Below are positions 63,001 to 64,000 of a stretch of DNA of 64,000 nucleotides, in pieces. The stretch is taken from assembly GCF_025698545.1 (NCBI RefSeq), contig NC_068576.1:51990390-52054389 (forward strand), read 5' to 3'. Source of the stretch: Gossypium raimondii. Lineage: Eukaryota > Streptophyta > Magnoliopsida > Malvales > Malvaceae. Positions within the stretch are counted from its first letter, which is position 1. Each line of letters opens with the position of its first letter. The notes under the pieces were generated by a model. That model saw only the letters and a program-made list of their open reading frames with translations, searched no databases and was not told where the DNA came from. The translations under genes were made by a program, and so were the position numbers.

Positions 63001-63414
63001 GAAATTCGGCTTCTGCAGTCAGATTGCTTTCCTGGTGTCCTATGGGTATGATCCTCATCATCGTCCAATCTCGAGTCTTTAATAGAGCAAGCTGGATGAA
63101 AATTGAAGAAAAACATCATCAAAAGAAGGAAAGTATAAGGAAAAGATAGATTGATCAATGTGACATGACATTACCATCATCTTCACTCTCGGTTTCGGTG
63201 TCGACCTCATCTTCACTAAAATCATACACTTTTGGCTTTATATTCAACCATTTCTTCATCACAATGGATGGCCAAAAGGCCTAAAATCAAAACAATTTGA
63301 CCAAAGTTAAGCAATTCAATCATCATTTTTTACATTAATTCCAAATTTGGATAAAAGCAAAAACCAGTAAGCACCGAAGCATACCTCAGAACGCCTTCCC
63401 CTCCTAGTTTTCAT
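60032..63414 (-). CDS. Type I inositol polyphosphate 5-phosphatase
   Basis: Ten exons: 63385-63414, 63175-63280, 62999-63091, 62553-62640, 62359-62463, 61331-62144, 60936-61120, 60628-60736, 60401-60549 and 60032-60245, giving 1893 nt and 630 aa. It removes the 5-phosphate from soluble inositol phosphates such as Ins(1,4,5)P3, damping calcium signalling. Catalytic-core motifs run WNVAG (about 112), [31 protein letters not shown] (405-418), [19 protein letters not shown] (477-486), PAWCDRILW (558-566) and SDHRPISS (584-591). The N-terminus ([36 protein letters not shown]) is like Arabidopsis IP5P1/IP5P2, recalled. The long exon 6 carries the variable acidic, Ser-rich insert typical of plant type I enzymes. 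The exon 3 donor is non-canonical (TCAG|GCAATA); a weaker in-phase GT lies 7 bases on and would change a few residues. Confidence 0.93.
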
Positions 63415-64000
63415 AATCTTTTATCAAAAAAAGAAAAAAAAAACTGAGAGTAGATATAAGCAGCTTCCAAGGAACAGGTTGTGGACCTTGAAAATGGAAG
63501 CAAGAACAGGAGGCTAAATTGTCTGATATTCACAGTTCTGTAAGATTAATATATAGAGTTATAACAGACAATTACAACAAAGGACTAAAGTCGGCTTATT
63601 TGATGCCAAGCACAAGGAAGATTCATGCTAGGCACCAAACAGAGAAAAACATGTTTCTCAGACATATAAATTAAACCTCAACTTGCAAAAAATAGATAAA
63701 AAGGAAAAAGAAAATTCTCTATGGTCCTCTTCTCAGACGTCCAAAATTCCTCTGCTAGAAAATTGGCAAAAGCATTTTTTTATATATATTATAAAATATT
63801 CAATTATAACCAGAAAAACAGACCCAGAAAAATCAAAAAAGTCACTTTCAATATAACATAACTACAGTCATAATTCAATTGATAATGCAACACGCTTTCA
63901 TGTCAAGCAATTCACTGGCTATGTAAAGAAAAAAAAAACGTTATTTTTAACTCTAATGAAAACCCAACAAGATTAAAACTTTAACAAATGCAAACCCAAA
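63415..64000 (-). other. 5' UTR and upstream region of the phosphatase gene
   Basis: A long pyrimidine-rich leader on the gene strand (TTTTTTTTTCTTTTTTTGAT just before the ATG) and AT-rich promoter sequence to the window edge. No further exon was recognised, but an upstream non-coding exon is possible. Confidence 0.5.

Overview
This is a plant nuclear window: AT-rich, with GT-AG split genes and large amounts of transposable-element sequence. The coding style and several repeat families (long TGTAACACCCC...TTACA LTRs, GGCCGGGC-ended elements, AACGCCGC CACTA ends) look like Gossypium or another Malvaceae. That assignment is from memory of those repeats and was not tested.

Layout. 1-8.2 kb is gene-poor intergenic DNA. 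8.3-11.2 kb holds a seven-exon minus-strand gene for a ubiquitin-like/SAYSvFN-domain protein. 11.75-18.26 kb is a complete-length PIF/Harbinger DNA transposon with TTA target duplications, an open Myb/SANT-like ORF1 and a decayed DDE transposase. 19.15-19.73 kb is a CACTA end and 19.75-22.6 kb a solo LTR with target duplication GATAC. 24.35-27.21 kb is a TTA-flanked non-autonomous element that carries a decayed F-box/kelch gene end. 30.57-34.19 kb is an eight-exon plus-strand ribose-phosphate pyrophosphokinase gene, probably plastid-targeted. 37.47-38.33 kb is a previously unlabelled cluster of four box C/D snoRNAs behind a telo-box/TATA promoter. 39.16-58.96 kb is a tandem array, all on the minus strand, of SRG1-like 2-oxoglutarate/Fe(II) oxygenase genes (two intact, two broken) ending in an intact class III peroxidase. 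60.03-63.41 kb is a ten-exon minus-strand type I inositol polyphosphate 5-phosphatase gene.

How the parts relate. The oxygenase array seems to have grown by duplicating an [oxygenase + peroxidase] pair. Between neighbouring oxygenases lie short relics of peroxidase last-exon sequence, and only the rightmost peroxidase survives. Two oxygenase copies were then used as insertion sites. Copy B carries a Copia element with LTR-type repeats inside it. Copy D carries a solo LTR plus a long fold-back MULE-like element that was itself hit by another solo LTR. Clean target duplications (CAAGG, GAGTG/GAGTA, CCTTGTTTG, AATAT/ACTAT) let the order be read.

The snoRNA guides match rRNA sites homologous to human 18S Um1442, Um1288 and Am468 (rRNA recalled from memory), so the cluster is probably a functional rRNA-modification locus. 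Exon boundaries were set by hand from splice signals and frame; all five intact genes and the transposon ORF1 give uninterrupted frames of the totals stated.
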